Source of the DNA: Planctomycetota bacterium
GTDB lineage: Bacteria > Planctomycetota > UBA1135 > UBA2386
Reading direction: 5' to 3'
Assembly: GCA_947444055.1 (NCBI GenBank)
Contig: CANEYR010000007.1
Coordinates: forward strand, 40,724-104,723
Length of the DNA: 64,000 bases
Positions 42,759 through 51,122 of this stretch are shown piece after piece. A program made the position numbers and the translations under genes. A model generated the notes under the pieces. That model saw nothing but the letters and a program-made list of their open reading frames with translations. It was not told the DNA's origin and did no database searches. Positions within the stretch are counted from its first letter, which is position 1; every line of letters starts with the position of its first letter.

Positions 42759-43874
42759 ATGCCCGTTCCCCTCATCGATTTGACGCGCGACAAGGCGCAG
42801 CTCGCCGAAGTCGAAGCCGCCGTCGTTCGTGTCGTTCGCAGCGGTCAATACATCCTCGGTCCCGAGATCGAGAACCTCGAACGCGAGCTGCAACAGTACC
42901 TCGGCTGCAAGCACGCGCTCACGATGTCGTCGGGCACCGACGCCCTGCTCGCACCACTGATGGCGCTCGGCATCGGCCCCGGCGACGAAGTCGTGATGCC
43001 GACCTATTCGTTCTTCGCGACCGCCGGCGTGGTGGCGCGCGTCGGCGCCAAACCCGTGTTCGTCGACGTCGAGCCGACCTGGCTTAATCTCGACCCGCAG
43101 CGGCTCGAAGAGGCGTTGCGCGCGTGCAAGCGCCCGAAGGCCGTGATGGCAGTGCACCTCTTCGGTGCGTCCTTTGATGTCGACGCGGTGCTCGCCATCT
43201 GCCGCAAGTTCTCGGTGCCGCTGATCGAAGACGCCGCGCAAGCGATCGGCACCAAACACAACGGCCGCATGGCCGGCAGCGATGGCTTGTGTGCTGGGTG
43301 GTCGACCTTCCCGACCAAGAACATGGGCGGCATCGGCGATGGCGGCTTCCTCACTACCAACGACGATCAGTTCGCGGCGACCTGCAAACTGCTGCGCAAT
43401 CACGGCCAAGCGGAGCTCTACAAGCACCACCTCATCGGCGGCAACTTCCGCATGGATGCCGTGCAAGCGGCGGCCCTGCGCGTCCGCTTGCGCAACATGG
43501 AGAAGGTGACGCTGACGCGGCGCGAGAATGCCGCGCGCTATCGCCGGCTGTTTGCCGAAGCGAAGTTGTCGGATTGGGCAAAGCTGCCGGTCGACACCGA
43601 CCGCCATGCCTACCACCAGTTCGTGCTGCGTGTTCCCGCCGCCAAGCGCGACGCCGCGATTGCCCACCTGCGCGCCCAAGGCATCGGCTGTGCGGTCTAC
43701 TACCCGATCCCGTTCCACCGCCAACCGTGCTTCCTCTACCTCGGAGCGGCGGCCAAGGACTTCCCGGTGGCCGAGCAAGCCGCGGCCGAAGCGCTGGCCT
43801 TGCCGATCTTCCAAGGACTCACCGAGGGCGAGCAGATCGACGTCGTTGGCGCGCTCGCGAAGTTCGCCCGCTGA
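42759..43874 (+). CDS. DegT/DnrJ/EryC1-family sugar aminotransferase
   Basis: A 371-aa PLP-dependent aminotransferase of usual length. Motifs: SGQYILGPEIENLERELQQY, SSGTDALLAPLMALGIGPGD, MPTYSFFATAGVVARVGAKP, IEDAAQAIGTKHNGR, and the PLP Lys in FPTKNMGGIGDGG. It ends with the substrate segment RRENAARYRRLF and HRQPCFLYLGAAAK. Family members transfer an amino group to a keto-sugar nucleotide. Flanked by the sulfotransferase/LamG pair, consistent with amino-sugar production for a surface polysaccharide. Confidence 0.92.
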   Translation: MPVPLIDLTRDKAQLAEVEAAVVRVVRSGQYILGPEIENLERELQQYLGCKHALTMSSGTDALLAPLMALGIGPGDEVVMPTYSFFATAGVVARVGAKPVFVDVEPTWLNLDPQRLEEALRACKRPKAVMAVHLFGASFDVDAVLAICRKFSVPLIEDAAQAIGTKHNGRMAGSDGLCAGWSTFPTKNMGGIGDGGFLTTNDDQFAATCKLLRNHGQAELYKHHLIGGNFRMDAVQAAALRVRLRNMEKVTLTRRENAARYRRLFAEAKLSDWAKLPVDTDRHAYHQFVLRVPAAKRDAAIAHLRAQGIGCAVYYPIPFHRQPCFLYLGAAAKDFPVAEQAAAEALALPIFQGLTEGEQIDVVGALAKFAR

Positions 43875-43895
43875 ACGGTTGGCGCGCCGCGCTCG

Positions 43896-45053
43896 CTACA
43901 GCACGGCCCAGAGGCCGGGCCCACTGAGCACGGGCCAGCCGTTTGGTTGCCAGACGACGCCTTGCAGGCAAAACACATTACCGCGCAGGACGGGCGAGTT
44001 CGGAATCACCGTCTGCGAGACCAAGCCCGCCGCATCACAGATGCCAACGGCAGCGACCACCGGGCCGGCGATCGAGTTCACCCACACGTTGGTGAACTCG
44101 AAGACGGCCGGTGTCGACAACATCTCGCCCAGCACGACAGCGCCGATGCGAGGCGAGGCGGAGGTCATGCGCACGGTCGCGGGCAAGCCGGGAAGAACTT
44201 GGCTCGTCACCAACGTTGGAACTTCCTCGTCTTTGAACACACCGCCGACGCGCACGAACGGCGGCGTGGTGCCATTCGCGACCAAGCCGATGCGGGCAGG
44301 ATCAAACTGCAAGTCGCTGTCCCACGCTTCGAGCGGCGACACCGCGAGCCCAACGGCGGCGACGGAACTGATCGTCGTCGAGCCATCGCTACTGATGCGC
44401 CCCACACAATCGAACAGTCGCAGTGCCGGTTGATTGGCGCCCGAGAAGAACGTGCGCACCGCATCGAACCGCGTGTTGTAGAGCACGGCGCCGACGCCGA
44501 CAGAACTCAGCACGACGCATTCACTGATGGAGAAGTTCGCGATCTGAACCTGCAAGCCCGGCGCCCCAGCGAGCACACTGCGCCGCACGTGCACGGCGGC
44601 CGCGTTCTGCACTTCCAAGCCCGAGCGCGGACTCGTCGCGGCGACGGCGACCCCTTCGATCACGACCGACGCGGAGGTGTTGACGACGCGGATGCCGCCA
44701 ATCAGTCCGGGCAGGATCGGCGCGCCGCGCCCAACCAACACAAACCCGTCAGCGCCAGCGACCCCGTCCAACGAGATCGCATAACCAGCACCCGCGGGTG
44801 GCTGAATCACGCCAGACGCCGCGTCGAAGTCAAGCAGCACCCGCAGCGGCTTGTTGGTGGTGAAACCCACATGCACACCCGGTCGCACGACCACGATGGC
44901 TCCTGGCGGCACCGCGGCGATCGCGGTCGGCAAGCTGGTGAAGTTGGGGCTGGCACCACCGACCGTGTAGACGGGGCGTTGCGCGGGCAGAGTGGCGGCC
45001 AGCCAGAATGTGGCTAGCGCACCGACGAGGTGGCGGGGCGAGATCAGGGGCAC
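43896..45053 (-). CDS. Secreted parallel beta-helix protein
   Basis: A 385-aa exported protein, GTG start at 45053 chosen for its signal peptide (ALATFWLAATLPAQRP); the longer track start is not secretory. Repeated short beta segments (LPTAIAAVPPGAIVVVRPGV, GIRVVNTSASVVIEGVAVAA, GLEVQNAAAVHVRRSVLAG) are typical of right-handed parallel beta-helices. The last ~60 residues (IPNSPVLRGNVFCLQGVVWQ, LSGPGLWAVL) resemble the C-terminal module of other secreted proteins here. No polysaccharide-lyase motif was seen. Convergent with the DegT gene, 21 bp away; divergent from the DAP operon. Confidence 0.75.
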   Translation of the reverse strand: MPLISPRHLVGALATFWLAATLPAQRPVYTVGGASPNFTSLPTAIAAVPPGAIVVVRPGVHVGFTTNKPLRVLLDFDAASGVIQPPAGAGYAISLDGVAGADGFVLVGRGAPILPGLIGGIRVVNTSASVVIEGVAVAATSPRSGLEVQNAAAVHVRRSVLAGAPGLQVQIANFSISECVVLSSVGVGAVLYNTRFDAVRTFFSGANQPALRLFDCVGRISSDGSTTISSVAAVGLAVSPLEAWDSDLQFDPARIGLVANGTTPPFVRVGGVFKDEEVPTLVTSQVLPGLPATVRMTSASPRIGAVVLGEMLSTPAVFEFTNVWVNSIAGPVVAAVGICDAAGLVSQTVIPNSPVLRGNVFCLQGVVWQPNGWPVLSGPGLWAVL

Positions 45054-45252
45054 GAGAAGACTCCTGCCGCGACAGTAGGTGCACACGGCGGGAACAGACA
45101 GTGGGCACGTGAAATGGTGGGCGTCACCGCCCCACTCCATTGAAACTTCACCGAGTCTTGACGAAGCGGCACCATCGGAGCATCGTTCGCCCACCGCTGG
45201 AGGAGCGGCCGCGATCAGTACTCGGTGCCAGGGTGACAACCCGTCTGGAGCA

Positions 45253-45333
45253 CTGACGAAAGGCGACGGCCGCCGAAACCACGCAGGCTTCGTCAGCCTT
45301 CTTGGTTGGCCGAATGGGTCAAGACCCATCGGC
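45253..45333 (+). promoter_or_regulatory. Structured leader upstream of the lysine/DAP operon
   Basis: In the 369-bp gap 45054-45422, CTGACGAA (45253-45260) pairs perfectly with TTCGTCAG (45289-45296), enclosing a smaller GGCG/CGCC hairpin (45262-45274). A second strong hairpin follows (45309-45333), GCCG/CGGC plus ATGGGT/ACCCAT around a CAAG tetraloop. The succession lies 90-170 bp upstream of the dapE-like GTG and could be an attenuator or riboswitch-like leader. It does not match a lysine riboswitch as far as I can tell. The rest of the gap (45054-45252) shows nothing recognisable. Confidence 0.4.
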
Positions 45334-45422
45334 TGTCGCGCCGGGCACCCGGTGTGGAGAGCCAGTCGCGTGGTGCAATGGGCTCCCGCCGGCGGCGTCG
45401 TTTCTCCTGGAGCCCTAATCCC

Positions 45423-46481
45423 GTGTCATCCACCGTTCCGGCGCCCGACCGCGCTGTTGCTGCTACTTGGTTGTTGGACCGCACCGAAGTGTTGTGTCGC
45501 GCCGACACCACCACCGGCCGCGAAGACCATGGCCTGCCCGCGCTGCGCAGTCTGCTGCGCGAACTCGGCGCCAGCGTCGAGCTGCAGCAAGTCGCGCCCG
45601 GCCGCCACAACGTGCTCGCGACGTGGGGCGTGCCTCGCCTCCTGTTCTCGACGCACCTCGACACCGTGCCGCCGTTCCTGCCACCGCGCCGCAGCGGCGA
45701 CTTCCTGCACGGCCGCGGCGCCTGCGATGCGAAGGGTCAGATCACGGTGCAGTTGGCGGCGATTCGCGACCTGCTCGCGCGCGGCCACAGCGGCTTCGCG
45801 TGGCTTGGCGTCGTCGGCGAAGAGACGGACAGTTGCGGGGCGATCGCCGCCATCGATCTCGCGCCGCGCCTGAAGACCTGTGTTGCGGCGATCAACGGCG
45901 AGCCCACGGACAACCGCTTGGCGACCGGCCAGCGCGGCGCCTTGCAACTGCGCCTGTTGACGAAGGGCATCGCGGCGCACTCGGGCACCCCCGAGCTCGG
46001 GCGCTCGGCGATCTGGCCCTTGCTCGAATGGCTGCAACGTCTGCGCGAAGTGCCGACCAGGGTCGATCCCGAGCTCGGCCCCGAGCTGTGGAATCTCGGC
46101 ACCATGCAAGCTGGCAGCGCCCCCAACGTCGTGCCGGCCCACGCCGAAGCGGTGTTGTTCGTGCGCTCCGTGCCGCACTCGACGTTCTCGACGCGCCTGC
46201 GCGAACTGGCGCCAGCGGAAGGTCTGGTCGAAGAACTGTCGTTCACGCCGCCCGAGCGCTACGCGACCGTGCCCGGCTTCGATCATGCGTTCGTGCCGTT
46301 TGGCAGCGATGCACCGCGCATGCGCGCGCTCGTCGGCGGCCAACGTGTCGTGCTCTGCGGACCTGGCAGCATCAAGGTCGCCCACACCCTGAATGAACAC
46401 ATCACCGGCGCCGAGATGGTCGCCGGCACCGAACGACTCATCGCCATTGCCGAAGCCTTTCTCGGAGGCCGCGTCTCGTGA
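45423..46481 (+). CDS. dapE: M20-family peptidase, likely succinyl-diaminopimelate desuccinylase
   Basis: A 352-aa di-zinc peptidase; GTG start at 45423 with CTGGAG 10-15 bp upstream (track start is 39 codons longer and lacks family homology). Zinc ligands and catalytic residues are all visible: FSTHLDTVPPF (His, Asp), GRGACDAKGQ (Asp), GVVGEETDS (Glu pair), INGEPTDN (Glu) and LNEHITGAEM (His). The dimerisation lid follows IAAHSGTPELG. ArgE or another M20 enzyme is possible, but the position before lysC, dapB, dapA and dapD argues for DapE. The lysC GTG overlaps its stop in GTGA. Confidence 0.8.
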   Translation: MSSTVPAPDRAVAATWLLDRTEVLCRADTTTGREDHGLPALRSLLRELGASVELQQVAPGRHNVLATWGVPRLLFSTHLDTVPPFLPPRRSGDFLHGRGACDAKGQITVQLAAIRDLLARGHSGFAWLGVVGEETDSCGAIAAIDLAPRLKTCVAAINGEPTDNRLATGQRGALQLRLLTKGIAAHSGTPELGRSAIWPLLEWLQRLREVPTRVDPELGPELWNLGTMQAGSAPNVVPAHAEAVLFVRSVPHSTFSTRLRELAPAEGLVEELSFTPPERYATVPGFDHAFVPFGSDAPRMRALVGGQRVVLCGPGSIKVAHTLNEHITGAEMVAGTERLIAIAEAFLGGRVS

Positions 46482-47863
46482 TCGTGATGAAGTTTGGTGG
46501 CTCGTCGGTGGCGAACGCCTTGCGCATGCATAACGCCGCCGACTTGGTCGAAAACGCCAAGCACGCGCAGCCCTGCGTCGTGTTGTCGGCGATGGGCAAG
46601 ACGACGGATGCGCTGTTTGCAGCGGCCCAGGACGCGGTATCGGCAGTGCTCGAGGCGGCCCTCGGGCGCGTCGAGGCGGTCTTCGCCATGGCGACGACCA
46701 CGACCACCGAGCTGCTGCGCAACCCAACGCCGACGGTGGTGGCCCTGCACGCGATGCGCACCGATGTCGAAACGCTGCTGCGCGGCGTCGCCTTGTTGCG
46801 CGAGCTGACGCCGCGCACCCGCGATGCGATCGTGGCGCATGGTGAACGCATCGCGACCTTGGTGTTCGCCGCCTTGCTGGCCGAACGCGGCCTGCCGGTC
46901 GCCCATCTCGACGCACGGCTCGTCATGCGCACCGACGAGACGCATGGTGCCGCTACCCCGCTGCGGCCGATCCTGCGCGATCTCGTGCAGCAGCACCTGT
47001 TGCCGCAACTGCGCGCGGGCCAGATCGTCGTCACCCAAGGCTACGTCGGCGCCACGACGACTGGTGCCACCACCACGCTCGGTCGCGGCGGCAGCGACTG
47101 GTCGGCGGCCCTGCTCGGCGAAGCGATCGCCGCCGAGGAAGTGCAGATCTGGACTGACGTCGAAGGCGTGCTCACCGCCGATCCGCGCCTCGTCGCGGAC
47201 GCGCGCCCGATCCCCGTGCTCAGCCCCGCCGAAGCGGCAGAGCTCGCGGCCTTCGGCGCCAAGGTGCTGCATCCCGCCACCATTCAGCCGGCGGTCGATG
47301 CGTGCATTCCCGTCACCGTGCGCCACACACTGCGTCCGCACGGTGCGTTCACCACGATCGATCCTCGCCTGCGCACTCGCGAACGCGGCGGCATCGCGGC
47401 GCTGGCCTGCCGCGGGCCGGTCACGGTGCTGACGATGACCAGCACGCGCATGCTGGCGGCGAGTGGTTACCTGGCGAACCTGTTCGCGGCCTTCGGCCAA
47501 CTCGGCATCTGCGTCGACCTCGTCGCCACCGCCGAAGTGTCGGTGACTTGCACCGTCGAGCCCGAGGCGCCGATCGAACGGCTGACCAAGGCGCTCGCCG
47601 GGTTCGCGACGATCGATGTGGCCGAAGGTCGAGCCATCGTCGCGGCGGTCGGCGAAGGGCTGCGACGTTCCCCAGGCTTGTTGGCGCGCGCGGTGACGGC
47701 CCTGCACCCGATCAACCCCGAGGTCGTGTGCTTTGGCGGCAACGACCGCAACCTGTCGTTCGTCGTGCGCCTAGCCGAAGTGGGTTCCGTCATGAATCGC
47801 CTGCACGCCGAGTTCTTCGGGCAAGCCGCGCGTGCAAGCGCGCCAGTGCAGGAGGCCAGCTGA
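46478..47863 (+). CDS. lysC: Aspartate kinase (monofunctional, with ACT domains)
   Basis: A 461-aa aspartokinase catalysing the first step from aspartate to lysine, methionine and threonine. MKFGGSSVAN carries the Lys/Gly nucleotide loop. ATTTLGRGGSDWSAALLGEA is the phosphate/aspartate site, and QIWTDVEGVLTADPRLV the conserved nucleotide-binding segment. The C-terminal ~170 residues are two ACT domains (VTVLTMTSTRMLAASGYLAN, GRAIVAAVGEGLRRSPG), the usual site for lysine or threonine feedback. GTG start at 46478 overlaps dapE; the in-frame ATG at 46487 is an alternative. The stop overlaps the dapB ATG (TGATG). Confidence 0.95.
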   Translation: MIVMKFGGSSVANALRMHNAADLVENAKHAQPCVVLSAMGKTTDALFAAAQDAVSAVLEAALGRVEAVFAMATTTTTELLRNPTPTVVALHAMRTDVETLLRGVALLRELTPRTRDAIVAHGERIATLVFAALLAERGLPVAHLDARLVMRTDETHGAATPLRPILRDLVQQHLLPQLRAGQIVVTQGYVGATTTGATTTLGRGGSDWSAALLGEAIAAEEVQIWTDVEGVLTADPRLVADARPIPVLSPAEAAELAAFGAKVLHPATIQPAVDACIPVTVRHTLRPHGAFTTIDPRLRTRERGGIAALACRGPVTVLTMTSTRMLAASGYLANLFAAFGQLGICVDLVATAEVSVTCTVEPEAPIERLTKALAGFATIDVAEGRAIVAAVGEGLRRSPGLLARAVTALHPINPEVVCFGGNDRNLSFVVRLAEVGSVMNRLHAEFFGQAARASAPVQEAS

Positions 47864-48597
47864 TGCCACCGCCACTGCGCATGGGCCTGTTCGGCCGCGG
47901 TCGGCTTGGGGCGGCGATCGCCGCTCAGCTCGGCGATGACCTCGCTTGGCAAGTGACCCGCGAACCACCGCCCGCCACGCCCGTTGACGTCGCCCTCGAA
48001 GTCTCCAGCGGGTCGACGGTCACGGCCCGCATCGAGTGGGCGCTCGCGACGCGCACGCCACTCGTGATCGGCAGCACCGGCTGGGACGTTCCCGATCTCG
48101 CGCCACGCATCGGCGATCGCATCGGCGTGGTGACCGCTCCCAATTTTTCGCTCGGCGTCGCGCTGATGCGGCGCTTCTCGCTCGTGCTCGCGCGCTTCTG
48201 CGCCAACGACGAAGCCCTCGATCCGTACCTCATCGAACACCATCAAGCCAAGAAGCACGACGCGCCATCGGGCACCGCCAAGCTGCTCGCAGCGACCATT
48301 CTGAACGGCTGCCCGCGGAAGCTTTCGTGGGCGATCGGCGGACCGCTGCAGAAAGACCAACTGAGTGTCGCGGTCGTGCGCGCCGGTTCGACCTACAGCC
48401 AACACCGGGTCGGCATGGATGCACCCGCCGAAGTGCTCGAGCTCATGCACACGGCGCGCAGCGCGGCAGCGTTCGTCGACGGCGCCTTGGCCGCGGCCCG
48501 CTGGATCCAAGGCAAGAAGGGTGTGTTCACCATGGATGACGTCGCCGCCAGCGTGCTCGATCCGCTGTTTGCAGGCCTCGCCGGAGGTGCCGCATGA
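47863..48597 (+). CDS. dapB: 4-hydroxy-tetrahydrodipicolinate reductase
   Basis: A 244-aa DapB reducing the DapA product with NAD(P)H. Rossmann loop MGLFGRGRLGAAIAAQ matches GxxGxxG, then TPLVIGSTGWD and TAPNFSLGVALMRRF. The catalytic signature is IEHHQAKKHDAPSGTAKL, the E-H-H-x-x-K-x-D-A-P-S-G-T-A motif. It is slightly short, with a trimmed N-terminal domain. The ORF-track start at 47302 is within lysC and out of context; the ATG at 47863 overlaps the lysC stop. Overlaps dapA by ATGA. Confidence 0.95.
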   Translation: MPPPLRMGLFGRGRLGAAIAAQLGDDLAWQVTREPPPATPVDVALEVSSGSTVTARIEWALATRTPLVIGSTGWDVPDLAPRIGDRIGVVTAPNFSLGVALMRRFSLVLARFCANDEALDPYLIEHHQAKKHDAPSGTAKLLAATILNGCPRKLSWAIGGPLQKDQLSVAVVRAGSTYSQHRVGMDAPAEVLELMHTARSAAAFVDGALAAARWIQGKKGVFTMDDVAASVLDPLFAGLAGGAA

Positions 48598-49487
48598 AGC
48601 TGCCGCTGCAAGGCCTCGGCGTGGCGCTGGCAACCCCGTTCACCGAAGACGACGCACTCGATACCCAAAGCCTCGTGCGCCTGGTCCAGCATGTCGTCGC
48701 TGGCGGTGTCGACTTTGTCGTGGCGCTGGGGTCGACCGGCGAAGCTTCGATGCTCAGTGAACAGGAACGGGATCACGTCGTCGCCACGACCCGTCGCCAC
48801 TGCGCAGGCTTGCCGATGCTGGTCGGCACCGGCGCAATGTCGACCGCGCAATGCATCGCGTGGACCCGCCGCGCCGCCGAACTCGGCGCCGCCGCCGCCC
48901 TCGTCGTGGTGCCGCCGTACACCAAGCCGACGCAGGCTGGCATCGTCGCCCACTTCACCGCCATTGCGCACGCTGTGCCGACGCTGCCGCTGGTCGCTTA
49001 CAACGTGCCGTCGCGCGTTGGCACCAACCTGCTGCCAGCCACCGTGCGCGAACTGTGGGCGATCCCCACCGTCATCGCGATCAAGGAGTCTTCGACGGAT
49101 CTGCAGCAGATCGCCCGCATCGTGGCCGACTTGCCCGAAGGCCGCACGCTGCTCGCCGGCGATGATGCGCTCGTCGTGCCAACCATCGCGGTCGGCGGCA
49201 GCGGCGTCATCTCGGTCGCTGCGAACGTCATCCCGGCGGCGATGCGAACCATGCTGACCGCCGCCCGCAGCGACGACTTCGCCAGCGCACGCCGTCACCA
49301 CGCGCGGCTGCTGCCCGTATTCGAAGCGCTCAGCAACGAACCCAATCCCATCCCGATCAAAGCCGCGCTGGCCATCGCCGGCATCTGTGCTGCCACCGTG
49401 CGCTTGCCGCTGCTGCCCGCCGCCACAGCGACGTGCGAACGTTTGCGCCTGGCGTTGTCGCGCCTGACCGAGGCCGCCCATGCATGA
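48594..49487 (+). CDS. dapA: 4-hydroxy-tetrahydrodipicolinate synthase
   Basis: A 297-aa TIM-barrel class I aldolase condensing pyruvate with aspartate semialdehyde. The active site is visible: ALGSTGEASML (Ser-Thr in place of Thr-Thr), the tyrosine in VAYNVPSRVGTNL, and the Schiff-base Lys in VIAIKESSTDLQQ. GGSGVISVAANVIP is the conserved C-terminal loop. The Ser-for-Thr substitution is tolerated in homologues. The ATG overlaps dapB (ATGA), and the 3' end overlaps dapD by 8 bp, so the five genes form one transcript. Confidence 0.95.
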   Translation: MKLPLQGLGVALATPFTEDDALDTQSLVRLVQHVVAGGVDFVVALGSTGEASMLSEQERDHVVATTRRHCAGLPMLVGTGAMSTAQCIAWTRRAAELGAAAALVVVPPYTKPTQAGIVAHFTAIAHAVPTLPLVAYNVPSRVGTNLLPATVRELWAIPTVIAIKESSTDLQQIARIVADLPEGRTLLAGDDALVVPTIAVGGSGVISVAANVIPAAMRTMLTAARSDDFASARRHHARLLPVFEALSNEPNPIPIKAALAIAGICAATVRLPLLPAATATCERLRLALSRLTEAAHA

Positions 49488-50295
49488 CTTGGAACTGGCG
49501 GCGTTCTTCGAGCGCGCCGACGAAGTGCTCGCCACCGACCCCGCCTGGCCGCAGGCTCACGCCGCCTTGTTGAGTGCCCTTGAGCTCGGCCGCGTGCGCG
49601 CGGCACAACGCGGCGACGACGGCGTCTGGCGCGCGACCTTGTGGGTGAAGCGCGCGATCCTGCTCGGCTTCCGGCGCACGGAGCTTTCCGCGATCGACGC
49701 CACGCCGTTTCCGTTCTTCGACAAGACCGCGTACCCGCCGCGCACGTTCACGCTCACCGATCGCATTCGCCTCGTGCCCGGTGGCTCGGCCGTGCGCCGC
49801 GGCGCGTTTGTGGCCCCCGGCGTGGTGGTGATGCCGCCCGCCTACATCAACGTCGGCGCCTGGGTTGGTGCTGGCACCATGGTCGACAGCCACGCCCTCG
49901 TCGGTTCTTGCGCGCAGATCGGCGCCAACGTGCATCTCTCGGCCAGCGCCCAAATCGGCGGCGTGCTCGAACCCGCGCACAAGAGTCCAGTCGTCATCGA
50001 AGACGGCGCCTTCGTCGGCGCTCTGTGCGGCGTGTTCGAAGGCTTTATCGTGCGCGAACGCGCCGTGCTCGCCGCCGGTGTCGTGCTCACCGCGGCAACC
50101 ATCGTGCACGACCTGGTGCAGCAACGAACCTGGCGCGGCGAAGTGCCAGCCGGTGCGGTCGTCATTCCCGGTTCGCGCAAGGCTGTCGGTCCCTATGCGG
50201 AAGAGCATGGCTTGCACGTCACGACACCGCTCATCGTGAAGTACCGCGACGAACGCACCGACGCCGCGACCGCGCTGGAAGCGGCCCTACGGTGA
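49480..50295 (+). CDS. dapD: Tetrahydrodipicolinate N-succinyltransferase
   Basis: A 271-aa acyltransferase with a left-handed beta-helix. Hexapeptide turns: GAFVAPGVVVMPPAYINVGA, WVGAGTMVDSHALVGSCAQI, GANVHLSASAQIGGVLEP, and the DapD signature VVIEDGAFVGALCGVFEGFI. It commits the pathway to the succinylase branch, fitting the DapE-like gene at the start of the operon. dapC and dapF are not in this window. Stop overlaps the following lipoprotein start by GTGA. Confidence 0.95.
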   Translation: MHDLELAAFFERADEVLATDPAWPQAHAALLSALELGRVRAAQRGDDGVWRATLWVKRAILLGFRRTELSAIDATPFPFFDKTAYPPRTFTLTDRIRLVPGGSAVRRGAFVAPGVVVMPPAYINVGAWVGAGTMVDSHALVGSCAQIGANVHLSASAQIGGVLEPAHKSPVVIEDGAFVGALCGVFEGFIVRERAVLAAGVVLTAATIVHDLVQQRTWRGEVPAGAVVIPGSRKAVGPYAEEHGLHVTTPLIVKYRDERTDAATALEAALR

Positions 50296-51116
50296 AGGCG
50301 ACGCTGTCGATCTGTTGGTTGCTCGCCAGCTGCGCCAGCGCGCCGACAGCGCCAACCCTTCACCTACCGCCGCGCGCGCTCACCACACCCACGAGTGCGT
50401 TGCTCACCCACCTCGCCGATCGGCCGCTGGCCGCCCGCGAAGCGCTCGTGCTCGAACAGTTCGAACGCGGCAACGTGCCGCCGTTCCTCGCCACGCTCGT
50501 TCCCATCCACCTGCACGCCCAGATTGACGGCAACGACCATCACGCCACCGTTTGGTGCACGCCCGACTACTTCGGCCTTGGCAGCAACGAGGATTGGCTG
50601 CGCATGCCGATCACGCCGCAACTCGCCCAGCACCTCGCCGATCGACTCGACTGCGTGCTGCCGACGTCCCACCTCGTCGACGCGATCTGGCAACAAGCCA
50701 CCAGCAAGGTCGAGCCGCACCCCTTCCATCCGCGCGACCACGACATTCTCTCGGTGCGGCTGTTCGCCGATCACCACGTCGCCATCGAACGGCAACGCGG
50801 CAACGCTCCGCGCACGAGTCTGCTCGCTGGCTGCAAGAAGGACGTCGTGCTCTCCGCGCTGCTGCGCGACTGGCCGACCCGCGTCGTCATCTACGGCTGG
50901 CACCATCTCGACGGCCGCGCCATCCAACCACGTTCGAAGGCCCACACGACGCCGCACGTCGACTACAGCCACGGCATCCGCTTCGTCGCGCGGTCGATGC
51001 TGTTGGATGGGGAACCGACCACCATCGACATCGTGCTCGCGCATGCGTCACTGCATGTGTTGCTCAGTGACGAGGGGCCGATCGCACCGGCGCGCTATCC
51101 GCTGAAGAAGGGCTAG
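50292..51116 (+). CDS. Lipoprotein of unknown function, translationally coupled to dapD
   Basis: The GTG at 50292 overlaps the dapD stop by 4 bp and begins VKATLSICWLLASCASAP, a lipoprotein signal with ASC lipobox. The 274-aa body has conserved-looking blocks YFGLGSNEDWLRMPITPQLA, HPRDHDILSVRLFADHHVAI, VVIYGWHHLDGRAIQPRSKA and TTPHVDYSHGIRFVARSML, rich in His and Asp, which suggests a metal site or hydrolase, but I do not recognise the family. Its position implies expression with lysine/DAP synthesis, perhaps in cell-wall metabolism. The 491-aa track ORF begins in dapD in another frame. Confidence 0.75.
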   Translation: MKATLSICWLLASCASAPTAPTLHLPPRALTTPTSALLTHLADRPLAAREALVLEQFERGNVPPFLATLVPIHLHAQIDGNDHHATVWCTPDYFGLGSNEDWLRMPITPQLAQHLADRLDCVLPTSHLVDAIWQQATSKVEPHPFHPRDHDILSVRLFADHHVAIERQRGNAPRTSLLAGCKKDVVLSALLRDWPTRVVIYGWHHLDGRAIQPRSKAHTTPHVDYSHGIRFVARSMLLDGEPTTIDIVLAHASLHVLLSDEGPIAPARYPLKKG

Positions 51117-51122
51117 CCCACA

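Noticed and set aside
45253-45333. Known lysine or cobalamin riboswitch in the DAP leader
   Set aside because: The conserved core segments of those classes could not be found; only generic hairpins are present.
45426-46916. 496-aa minus-strand ORF opposite dapE/lysC
   Set aside because: Antisense shadow; dapE and lysC carry full catalytic motif sets on the plus strand.
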